Assembly (NCBI RefSeq): GCF_035083965.1
Contig: NC_089728.1
Span: 23,277,881 to 23,341,880 of the forward strand
Length of the DNA: 64,000 bases
Direction: 5' to 3'
Source of the DNA: Branchiostoma lanceolatum
Lineage: Eukaryota > Chordata > Leptocardii > Amphioxiformes > Branchiostomatidae
The notes beneath the pieces are model-generated. The model saw only the letters and a list, made by a program, of their open reading frames with translations. It ran no database searches and had not been told where the DNA came from. The position numbers were made by a program, and so were the translations under genes. Position 1 is the first letter of the stretch; the number at the start of each line of letters is the position of its first letter. Shown here piece by piece: positions 21,501 to 33,500 of this stretch.

Positions 21501-24500
21501 AGCGGTGTGCCTTAGAGTTAGACTAAAGCACACCAGTAATGAATTTTCTCACTAAAGCCTGAACCTGATCCTCCACATCTTATATGTATATCTACACCGT
21601 CATGACGTCTGCTCCAATCAGAATGTAGTGATATTTTACAATAAACAAAATAAACATGGTTAAATTGTCATTTTTGAAGAGTTATCTTTTGACCAACTTG
21701 AAGCATCCAATGTTTAAAAACATGTTTTGTTTGTCACAGGACATGGGAGAATTTGGTATAGCCCCCAAAACAGTCACCACGACAAGAGAGTTTCTCTCTG
21801 AGGGGAAGGAGGATGTGAGAAGGAAAAGAGCGGCAGCATCAGCTGACCAACACGGCATCACAGCACTGCTACACGACCTTATCATACCTGCCAGGTAATT
21901 ATCATGTCCTCCACAGGACCTTATCATACCTGCCAGGTAATTATCATGTCCTCCACAGGACCTTATCATACCTGCCAGGTACTTATCATGTCCTCCACAG
22001 GACCTTATCATACCTGCCAGGTAATTATCATGTCCTCCACAGGACCTTATCATGCCTGCCAGGTAATTATCATGTCCTCCACAGGACCTTATCATACCTG
22101 CCAGGTACTTATCATGTCCTCCCCAGAACCTTATCATACCTGCCAGGTACTTATCATGTCCTCCACAGGACCTCATTATACCTGCCAGGTACTTATCATG
22201 TCCTCGATATTACGCCACCTTCATTATAACTTAGGCTCCTTAATGCAATTTTTTGTTTAGATGAAGAGTAACCTTAGTTTTCATATTAATGTGTTTTGTT
22301 GATTCAAGTTTCACCTTACCCTCGCACATGCCACTACCAACAGAAGAAAAAATACTTTCGTAGGGTAGTCTCAGCACTTTTTTATGTGACCCACTTGCAT
22401 AAGCAGGCCTGGTGCTTGTTCCAGTCATTTACAATCATAATGAGTTGGGTAGCATAGGAAAGGAAATCACACAAGTTTTCCAATGATGTATAACAAATTG
22501 AAATTGATAAAGAAACAACGGAAATATGATCAACCAAAAACACCCTCCACTTTAAGTTTGGAATTCCACTTTTCCCATTTTGACAAGTGCTTATATTTTC
22601 AATATAAAAGCATTTAAGTGAAAACTGTTTACATATAGTTGATGAGTATAATGTACAGTTATGATTGATAACAATAACTTTCATGAATATTCATTTTGAA
22701 AATTTTCTTCCTGCAGGAATTCCTGCAGAATCTGCAGGAATTCCTGCAGGAAGAATTTGTCCTGCAGGTATTTCTGCAGGAAGATATTTTTCCTGCAGGA
22801 ATCCCTGCAGGAGTCCCTGCAGGAAGAAGGTAAATTCCTGCAGGAAAACATTTTCCTGCAGGAATTCCTGCAGAAATTGCCTTATATCTACAGCAATGTC
22901 AGTAGAATATGAGTCATATTGTGCATTAAGTTTTGTTTTACAACTGTTAGGCCAGAACAATGGCGGCCACAACAATGAAAATTGCAATGGAAGGTACCTT
23001 TTGATCAATCAATTGTTTTCCATGATATATTTTATGATACAGAATTGTCTATCTATTCAACTTTGTTTTGTGAAGCTTGCATGCATGTACTCTAACTGTT
23101 ACAATTGTTTTTAAAGAAGATGTCTTTAAAAACACCTACTTTTTAACTCAAGTTTACCTGCATTGAATTACAATAGTCATTAATCATTGCATAATCATCA
23201 ACTTCTGGCTACCAAGATCTATGGCTTACAATTGCTTATTGTGGCTTTCCTTATTACACAATACAGTTAAATCATTAAGCCTCTTATGTCATCAAGGTCT
23301 ATTTAAACTGAGGGCAGAAGGTTGATTATTGATTATTGATTGTTATTGATTTGTTGAAGATAAAGCCAGGGGTCAGAATGTGTAAGAATGGCACGTAATG
23401 GCCGTAGGATGTTAAACTGCAACTTAAAAGAAGGTTTATTTGTAACTCTTTTTATCACCAGGGTGTGATAATCACCTCCCCTCCCTTTTCTCACCCATCT
23501 TTAAAGAGACTATGATCTCCATGTTCTTTGTATCCAGATGTTAGCCAGCAGCCACAATGCATGCACTGATATGTAATTCAGGTCATCAGAAAAGATAAAA
23601 GATAGTTTCATCAGGTGATAAGTAGTTTACTATCTCACATGTCCCTATCAGACCACAATCCTTTAGGTTTTGAACTGACTGACCTAACCTACTTCTAGTA
23701 AATGACCTAACCTACTACTAGTAAATATTGTTAGTAATATTGCAGTACCCTTGGGATAGTTTTTTCAGCAACCCTTTCTAATCTTTACCTCTTTTATAGC
23801 AAAGAGTACTTTACTACGTACTCTAAAAGACTTACTTCTTTCGAGGGTATCCCAGGCCTGTTTAAGTGACTAGCAGGTCACTATAGAGGGGTATTGAAAT
23901 ACAACAGCACAAAAGAGCAACAAAATAACCCTGATAGATTGAAAAATTACTTCAAAGTTACACTTAAAGTGTGCTATATTTGCCCACCACATGCTGGACA
24001 CTTGTCCTCAATAGATTTGGGCCCCTCTTGTATATCACACCTACAACAGCCGTTTTCACACATTGGTGGTAAAGTATTATGCATGCATCCATTGTTATCT
24101 CCATGAAAAATGGAGATATTGTTTTTGGTGTGTCTGTGTGTGTGTGTGTTTGTGTTTCCGGACTACTGTAGTCAGCATAACTCAAGAACCCCTGGATGGA
24201 TTACGATGATATTTGGTATCTGGGTGGGTGTTGTGAAGCCGAAGGTCAGGGTCGATTTTGGGCCCCCTGGTATGTGACCTTGGTACTGCAGCAGAACTTC
24301 AATTTTTGTATCTTTTGACTTGGACGTGCTGTGGTCTTGATTTTTGGGTGGCAGATAGCCTGTGATGTAATAAAGAAGTGGTGTAGGTTTGGGCCCCCTA
24401 GCAGCTTTCTCTGGAACTGCAAGGGCGTTTTCGTGAAAATCTTCTATGGAGAATAACTGAACAAAGGAACAATGGATTTCCATGATATTTAGTATGTACG

Positions 24501-27500
24501 TAGCTTAGATAGAGATATACACAATGAAGTACAAATTATGCTAATTGGGACTTAATTTGCATATCTAATGAGGAAAATCTTTATTTACAGTGTTTTCCAT
24601 TATCAGACTCAAATACATGTAACATATGTAGTTTATGGAAAGTGGATCATCAACAGGTACCAATTATGCAAATAGATTCCTAATTTGCATAATTAATGCA
24701 AAACACCATGATTCATCTAATTGGAAAATTATAGGACTGTCAATATGATACTTAGTATGCAGGTAGCTTAGACAGAGATATGCATAATGAAGTGCAAATT
24801 ATGCTAATTGTTCCTTAATTTGCATAGCTAATGAGGATTATCTATATTTGCAGTGTTTTCCATTATCAGACTCAAGTACATGTAACATATGTAGTTAATG
24901 AAAAGCGGAGCATCAACAGATACCAATTATGCAAATAAATTCCTAATTTGCATAATCAATGCAAAATACTATAATTCATCTAATTTCAAAATTATAGGAC
25001 TGTCAACATTGCAACATGTAAGGTAGATAAAGGTGTTCATGACCAAGCATATAGTATGCAAATGTGTAAGTCATTTGCATGAATAGAATTGTTCATGGAG
25101 ATTTGAGGTCGTGGAACTCTTGTTTTTGGCTTGTTTTGGCTTTCATATAGGCTTTCTGTTTTGTCAGCTTTTGTTTTTGTTCACCAGCCAATTTGAAAAT
25201 AGGGTGTGAGCATGCATGCCTGAATGTTCAACAACCAAGAATATATCAAGGAGGTTGAAATAGGATTTTAACCTATTCTAACCTCCTTGATACAAATATT
25301 GCATTTTTTTAATACACTTCTATCAAGCAGAGTTTAAAAGTACCTGACCTTGCATCAATCACCTTGCATCAAGGCATTCATGATTGAAGTTTTCAAAATA
25401 CCCAAATCTGACCAATAGTCTAAGGGTTGATCATGATGGTCTCTAACCAAGGAGGTTAAAATAGGGCTCCTTGCTCTAACAAAGTCTTTTTTGTCATCCC
25501 TTGACAAAATTGAATCTACCTCATCACAGTGAGCCAGCAATTGTCACATGATGACATAGAGTTGAAATATGATAGAATGCCAAACACATGAAGATGTTAA
25601 GATTGACATATGAATTAAAACATCTGGCAAAAGTTTGTTCCAGAGAATATTTCCATTTTCAATGAGTATTCTCCTTTTTCAATGAGTATTCTCCCTTTTC
25701 AGTAATTATTCGTTCCATTGATATGCGGGTCAAACTAGCTCAGCTATTGTCCGGCCAATTATCAAGTCCTTGGTTGGGCTGCTGAGCATGCAGGGTCAGC
25801 TGGGCTTTTTGTGTGTCTTCGGCTTGGGGCTGTTGTAAAGAAAGTCCAAGCAGAGGTTAGGGGTGGCCGCAATTTTTTACGTCTCCCTAATTTCACAAAA
25901 TTGCGGCCACCACTAGCCCCCCGACAAAACCTCTACTTGCAGAACAGGTCTAGGGAGGACTGTCCAATGAAACCCCGGCTGATCAGAATGCTCAAGGAGG
26001 TCCTATTTCAACCACCTTGGAATACTTAACAATTTGAAAGTTCTTCCCCACATCTGCATGCCTGGAGATTATGATAGCCCCGACCTTGGTATCAGCTGAA
26101 GTAAAGCCAAGTCAAGACCTTAAGTTTACTTTAAGATACTTTTAATAGGTCGGGGCTATCGTAATCTCCGATTATAGTTGTATATAGAAACTTGAGGTCA
26201 ATATTTTTTAGCCTCTTTGAAGACTCTTTGGTATCAGCAAGGAAATATTATATAACCTCCTTGGTATCAGTCAATGTGTAAGCTGAGCAGGTCATACCTT
26301 GATTAAAGTGCAAAAACCTGAAAATTCACTTCTGGGATGCCAAGGAGGTCTAGATATCCATTATTGGGCAAACCTAAAATGGGTAAACCGAGGAAGTTGT
26401 ATTCTATGTATTTGAATAAACTTGGATAAATCCAATATTTCTTGAGAACTCTGAAGTGTAGGCCCATGTTGAAAATCGCAAATCAGCGCTCAAAATGTGA
26501 ACGCTTGCACTCTTAGAAGTCTTTGAAGGAGGCTAGATAAAAATAATAACAAAGGAGGTTCCATTCCTAGGGGAGATTAGCGTCTACCAGTCTCTGCGCG
26601 ATGGCTGGGAAAATAGTAGAAATTGGCCAAATAGAGTGAATAGTATACCAGGGGTAGTCCGCTATACAGTGAAGCTTAAGGTCCGTAGATCGCCTATTGA
26701 GCTTCACTGCATAGCGGACTACCCCTGGCATACTATTTGGCCAGTATTTCTACTATTTTCCCAGCAATCGCACGGAGACTGGTTGAGGCTAGGAGACATC
26801 ACAGGAGTGAGGAGAGATCTCCTTTCAGTTTCAGGGATGCCCTGTAGTCACTGGCTTTGAACGCCTTGATTCATGTCAAGGTGTGAATTGCCCTGATTTA
26901 CATTATAAGAGAACACAACAATCAGGCACCTGGAAGATAGAATCTCCTTGGCTGTCATGGATGCAGTCGGGAGGTGTGTGTGTGCTGCCCGGGTTTAAAC
27001 GGGGCCGGCAGATGTTGTGAGTAGGTACAGGGGGTTCAATTGATTTTAAACTTCCTTGTACTCACAGTACCAACCAGTAATGAGGCTGTTGTAGTTCCCT
27101 TTACCGTGCTCAAGGCACCTCCAGATCCTCATTCACGACAATTTCACATCCCTTCTGAATATTCTTGATGGAAGGGAGCTGATCTATAGGGTCTGGCCCA
27201 TTGGTATGTCAAACATGCCCGTAGCCAGGATTTTGAAAGGGGGGGTTCGTTTTCATGTTTGAGGGACCATCGAGCGCCGTAGGCGCGAGACGAGCGCCGC
27301 AGGCGCGAGCTTTCTAGGGGGGTCCGGGGGTATGCCCCCCGGAAAATTTGAAAAATTGAACCTTCTGATATGGCATTTCCTATGTTTTTGAAAGGAATTT
27401 TAAAGAGAGAAATCAGAGACAAAGTTAGCAGTTTTTCTAGGAATTCCAGCTCCGCTGGTGTGATACAAATCCGCCTAGAGAAAAACAACCTTGTACATTA

Positions 27501-30500
27501 AAAAGTGGACCTTCGCGCGTTTCAAATTCTAAGAATTGAACCTTCTGAAAGGGCATTTTCTGTGTTTTTGAGAGAAATTCAGAGGAAAAATCAGAGACAA
27601 AGTTTTTTCTGGAATTTTCCGGACGAACCCCCCGAACCCCCCCTGGCTACGGGCATGTCAAAGCAAGGACACCCTTGGTCAAACAAGAATGAAAAATGAA
27701 AAACAATTCTGAAGACACCGTAAAGGCTTCAATACACCTCATAACAGTATAATGAATAGTTTAAAAACACCTCGAGGGGCAGCTTGGAACAAGGTGGCTT
27801 GACTGGTGTCATCTAAATCTGGCTTGGAGTGTTCACGCTCACAAATAATTTGACTTTGCTTAGTACTGGGCGCTTTTGCAGAGCAAACACTACTGAAGCG
27901 CCCAAAAAATCACTGGTCAGTCCAAGGAGGTTTAATCCTGATTAAACCTCCTTGGTCAGTCTGACATGTCAGCCCCTGATGTACGCATGGGGTCTACCAA
28001 CTCTACGCTTGACTTTGAAAAGTACAAAATAGCCAGTCTCTTCAGGACTTTACTTTGTGGAGACGACAGATAAGACATGAAGGTGTGGATGCACATGAAA
28101 AGTAAATGCCATTTTCCAATAAGGAGGAAAATCTCCTTCCATCAACTACCCAACATTTAATAGTACTGTGAATGCATTTAAGTTTATGTGGTTTTAATTT
28201 CACAGTGGGGAGAAAATGGAGTGTTCACGGGGATTTTAAGTTCACATTTGAGACAATAATAGACAAGGGGGTAGAAGGGAAAAAAATCTTGGCAACTACT
28301 ACTGACCAAGGAGGTCATATGTGTACTGACCGTGGTTTTTCCCTTTTTTGTGAAGGGAGGGCCATCCCTAGCCCCCTAACCAAACCTCTGCTTGGACCCC
28401 AGATCCAAGTCAAGGCACACAAACTACCATGCAAGGTCATGCTCAGCCTGAGTGTCATCCTGTTTCAGTTCCAGGCTCTAACTGAAACAGGATGACACTC
28501 AGCTAGCTCAGCAGCCCCTTGACAATACGCCCTGTCCATGTGTGATCTGTGCAACCAAGGACTTGATAATTGGACAGAATTTGTAGGACAATGGCTTAAC
28601 CCGCATATGAAAGGAGCGAATAATTACAAAAAAAATTTCCATCAGGAGGAATGGACACTCCTTGTTTATAAAGGTCTAAATGGTAGGATTTTGAACCTGG
28701 AGATATATTGTCAGGAAGAAAACTTTCTATTCATATGAGTCATAACATCTCATATGTTTGGCATTCTATCATATTTCAACTCCAATGTATTATGATATCA
28801 TCTAGTCTTTTGAGCTATGGATCTTGGTAGCCAGAAGCAATGATTGTGCAATGATTATTATGATTCAATACATATGCCAGGGTTTTTAAGGATGTCTTCT
28901 TTGAAAACTCCTGTTACAGTACATGCATGCATGCAAGATTCACGGCATAAAATTGAATATATAATTATGATCATATGATGTTGAGAGATGTTGTGAGTAT
29001 GTACAAAGTGAATGATAAACGAAAAGGCATGGTGACCCCTGAGTGTCTGTTGATGAACCCAAGGACATTATATCTTCTAAATAATATCCTTGATGAACCA
29101 TATACAGAAACAAACAATTTTCTTAAACAAGATTCTTTCAAATGGATGGGTCTGAGAAACTATGGATGTAGCATAACTTAATGCAAAATATAAAGGACTC
29201 ATATCCTACAGACATTGCTGATAACTAGATACACATGCATGTATAAGGTTAACTTCCTGCAGGAATGCCTGCAGAAAAGATGTTTTCCTGCAGGAATTTA
29301 ACTTCTTCCTGCAGGGACTCCTGCAGGGATTCCTGCAGGAAAAATATCTTCCTGCAGAAATTCCTGCAGGACAAATCCTTCCTGCAGGAATTCCTGCAGA
29401 TTCTGCAGGAATTACTGCAGGAAGAAAATTTTCAAAATGAATATTCATGAAAGTTATTGTTATCAATCATAACTGTACATCATACTCATCAACTATATGT
29501 TAACATTTTTCACTTAAATGCTTTTATATTGAAAACATAAGCACTTGTCAAAATGGGAAAAGTGGAATTCCAAACTTAAAGTGGAGGGTGTTCAAAGTTA
29601 AGTTTCCAAATTAGGTTACAGATTGCATTCCGCAATGTTTCTCTCCAAACCCAGGTTGATTTTAAATCCAAAGTAAAATCAACCCAAGCAGCCCACTCAG
29701 GCCCAATGCACAAATAATCCAGCTACTGCTGGGAGTCCTGCAAGACCCCTCAGTAAAGTGAGGAAAAAATGGCCTGTGAAGTACCTTTTTGCAAATGTGA
29801 CCAAGGCATAAAGGGGAAAGCAACTCCTGAAACTGGTGTTCTGGATACAATATACATTGTATACTACAGTCCCAAAGAATGCGTGCATTGATATATAATG
29901 TGGATAACCATGTTTGATGGCTAACAGTGTTGGTACCACTTGTTGTCAGAGAGTCCATAGGAGTGCGGCTGCTGAGGAAGATGGGCTGGCGGCACGGTGC
30001 CGGCATCGGGGCAAAGGTCAGGAGGAAGGTCAAGATGAAAAGACAGGCTGAAGGTGAACATCTACAGTAACTGACTTCTAACTCAAAATACAGGGGGAAT
30101 GTATGGATGAGTCTGCAGAACACGAAAACTTGAAATATACCAGCCAATTAAGGCTGCAGTTGATTACTGTGTAGATAGATGAATATAAAGGACTTTATAT
30201 CATACCTGCACCGGGATAACATTCAATAGGGTGGTCTGGACCGGACCGTATGATCACGGGCTTCGAAATGGTATTGCAGGGAATTCTTACTGACTGATTT
30301 CAAAGTGCTTCACGTGCACAGGATTTGTACGTAGGAATTGATGTAACAGTTGTTACAATTTTATATTTGAGGACACAAAATCTGTTCAACTTTTGGCATA
30401 TTTCCTCTCGGGTGAGTGGGACATAAATGAAATACAAGTCGGTCCAACCCCGATAGCAGACTGCCCGACGGCCATCCAGCAATCTGACTAGTGCCTCAGG

Positions 30501-33500
30501 TGATACAAAATATACCGTGTTGTATTCTGTATGTAACACACAGCTTTCAAATGTGGCTTGTCACAATCACAAGTGTGTAATCCTGTTAACAGTCTATTGT
30601 AAAGAGTTTTTACTTCATTCTTCAGCAGCCTCTTCCCAGAGGACGTATGGCTGTGCCCCTCCCCCGGGCTACCAGCACTCAGAGGTGAGAAGCTGTACGT
30701 GGTGTCTAGGAACTTATTAGTACCCTCTCTAAACCCTCCCCACATAGCCGCATGTCTCTGTCCTTGGTACTAAACCCTCCCCACATAACCATGTCTCTGT
30801 CCTTGGTACTTAACCCCTCCCCACATAACCACATGTCTCTGTCCTTGGTACTAAACCCTCCCCACATAACCACATGTCTCTTTCCTTGGTACTAAACCCT
30901 CCCCACATAAACACATGTCTCTGTCCTTGGTACTAAACCCTCCCCACATAACCACATGCCTCTGTCCTTAGTACTGAACCCTCCCCACATAACCACATCT
31001 CTGTCCTTGGTAATAAACCCTCCCCACATAAACACATGTCTCTGTCCTTGGTACTAAACCCTCCCCACATAACCACGTGTCTCTGTCCTTGGTACTAAAC
31101 CCTCCCCACATAACCACATGTCTCTGTCCTTGGTACTTAACCCTCCCCACACAACCACATGTCTCTGTCCTTGGTACTAAACCCTCCCCACATAACAAAT
31201 GTCTCTGTCCTTGGTACTAAACCCTTCCCACATAACCACATGTCTCTGTCCTTGGTACTAAACCCTCCCCACATAACAGCATGTCTCTGTCCTTGGTACT
31301 AAACCCTCCCCACATAACAAATGTCTCTGTCCTTGGTACTAAACCCTCCCCACATAACCACATGTCTCTGTCCTTGGTACTAAACCCTTCCCACATAACC
31401 ACGTGTCTCTGTCCTTGGTACTAAACCCTCCCCACATAACAAATGTCTCTGTCCTTGGTACTAAACCCTCCCCACAGAACCACATGTCTCTGTCCTTGGT
31501 ACTAAACCCTCCCCACATAACCACATGCCTCTGTCCTTGGTACAAAACCCTCCCCACATAACCACATGTCTCTGTCCTTGGTACTAACCCTCCCTACATA
31601 ACCACATGTCTCTGTCCTTGGTACTAAACCCTCCCTACATAACCACATGTCTCTGTCCTTGGTACTAACCCTCCCTACATAACCACATGTCTCTGTCCTT
31701 GGTACTAAACCCTCCCTACATAACCACATGTCTCTGTCCTTGGTACTAAACCCTCCCTACATAACCACATGTCTCTGTCCTTGGTACTAACCCCCCCCCC
31801 CACATAACCACATGTCTCTGTCCTTGGTACTAAACCCTCCCCACATAACCACATGTCTCTGTCCTTGGTACTACCCCCCCCCACATAACCACATGTCTCT
31901 GTCCTTGGTACTACCCCCCCCCCCCCCCACATAACCACATGTCTCTGTCCTTGATACTAAACCCTCCCCACATAACCACATGTCTCTGTCCTTGGTACTA
32001 CCCCCCCCCCACATAACCACATGTCTCTGTCCTTGGTACAACCCCCCCCCCCCACATAACCACATGTCTCTGTCCTTGATACTAAACCCTCCCTTTTTAT
32101 TCCATAGGAAGAGGAGGATGAAGATGACCCATTTGCCCAAGGTCTAGAATTTGCACCCAAAGATGTCCTTCCCATGTAACCTTCCCTCCCCACATAACCA
32201 CATGTCTCTGTCCTTGGTACTAAACCCTCCCTACATAACCACATGTCTCTGTCCTTGGTACTAACCCCCCCCCCCCCACATAACCACATGTCTCTGTCCT
32301 TGGTACTAAACCCTCCCCACATAACCACATGTCTCTGTCCTTGGTACTACCCCCCCCCCCACATAACCACATGTCTCTGTCCTTGGTACTACCCCCCCCC
32401 CCCACATAACCACATGTCTCTGTCCTTGATACTAAACCCTCCCCACATAACCACATGTCTCTGTCCTTGGTACCCCCCCCCCACATAACCACATGTCTCT
32501 GTCCTTGGTACAACCCCCCCCCCCCCCCCCCACATAACCACATGTCTCTGTCCTTGGTACTAAACCCTCCCCACATAACCACATGTCTCTGTCCTTGATA
32601 CTAAACCCTCCCTACATAACCACATGTATCTGTCCTTGGTACTAACCCCCCCCCCCCCCACATAACCACATGTCTCTGTCCTTGGTACTAAACCCTCCCT
32701 TTTTATTCCATAGGAAGAGGAGGATGAAGATGACCCATTTGCCCAAGGTCTAGAATTTGCACCCAAAGATGTCCTTCCCATGTCATACCAACCTAAGGAC
32801 AACATGCATGGGATTGGGTACAGAGGACTTGTACCCACTGACTTTCTGGAGCCCAGCTGTAACGTTAGTCACTCCACCGCCCGCTCAGGTCCGAGGGGCA
32901 AAGGGATCAAAGGACAGGTGAGCAACCAGTTAACAAGAAGAAAAAAGAAAAACCCAATATCCAAAGTCATGTAGCATACCAGGAAAAGTTCCATTTTGGA
33001 ACCATGATGCATGCACATCTCCTGCCATAGGTTTTGTTACTAGGACATGTAGGTCAAGATTGCTTTCAAAGGAATATTTGATGTTCATACTAATGCATTA
33101 AACATTTCTCTCCACCTAGTACTTTTTACAATTTAATATCACTATATATGCATGCGTAGTCCAGTGCAGTAGTTGGTGCCCCTGCCTCTGGACCAAAAGG
33201 TTGGGAGTTTCAATCCCGGCTGTGTCGCTCACTTGACATGTACATGTACTCTACCAGAATGTGTCACAGTCCTTAGGACTGGATGTTAAGCCGTGGTCCA
33301 CTGTTCATTGTGCTTGTCGAAAAGAGCTAGGGGAATTTCCCTGGTACAATGATGGTTGAAAATACTGTACATAGAATAACTCTTCAGTGAGCTAAACTGG
33401 TTCAATATCACTTTCACTGTCTTAATTTCTTAAACTAAGCATTATTGATAAACTTTCTTTGGCCACATTTCAGAATCAAAACATTTTCCACCCAAACCCA

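Larger units (their letters stand above)
22539..29591. repeat. Patchy giant inverted repeat of about 7 kb in GPATCH1 intron 4
   Basis: The outer ends are inverted (CACCCTCCACTTTAAGTTTG at 22,541; its complement up to 29,590). The inverted match continues through the CCTGCAGG clusters (22.70-22.87 and 29.25-29.43 kb), a GCATGCATGTACT segment (23.07 and 28.92 kb) and a block at 25.55-25.96 kb matching 28.33-28.81 kb. Arms are interrupted by other insertions (24,097-25,125 and 27,214-27,657). No coding frame is found. It may be a large foldback element or an old inverted duplication. Confidence 0.6.

Noticed and set aside
25240-28320. AAGGAGGT strings resembling ribosome-binding sites
   Set aside because: The DNA is eukaryotic and the string is the core of a palindromic repeat, not a translation signal.
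30968-32838. Multiple - strand frames with repeated [17 protein letters not shown] units
   Set aside because: Translation of the 41-bp intronic minisatellite; frames end and restart with C-run length changes.
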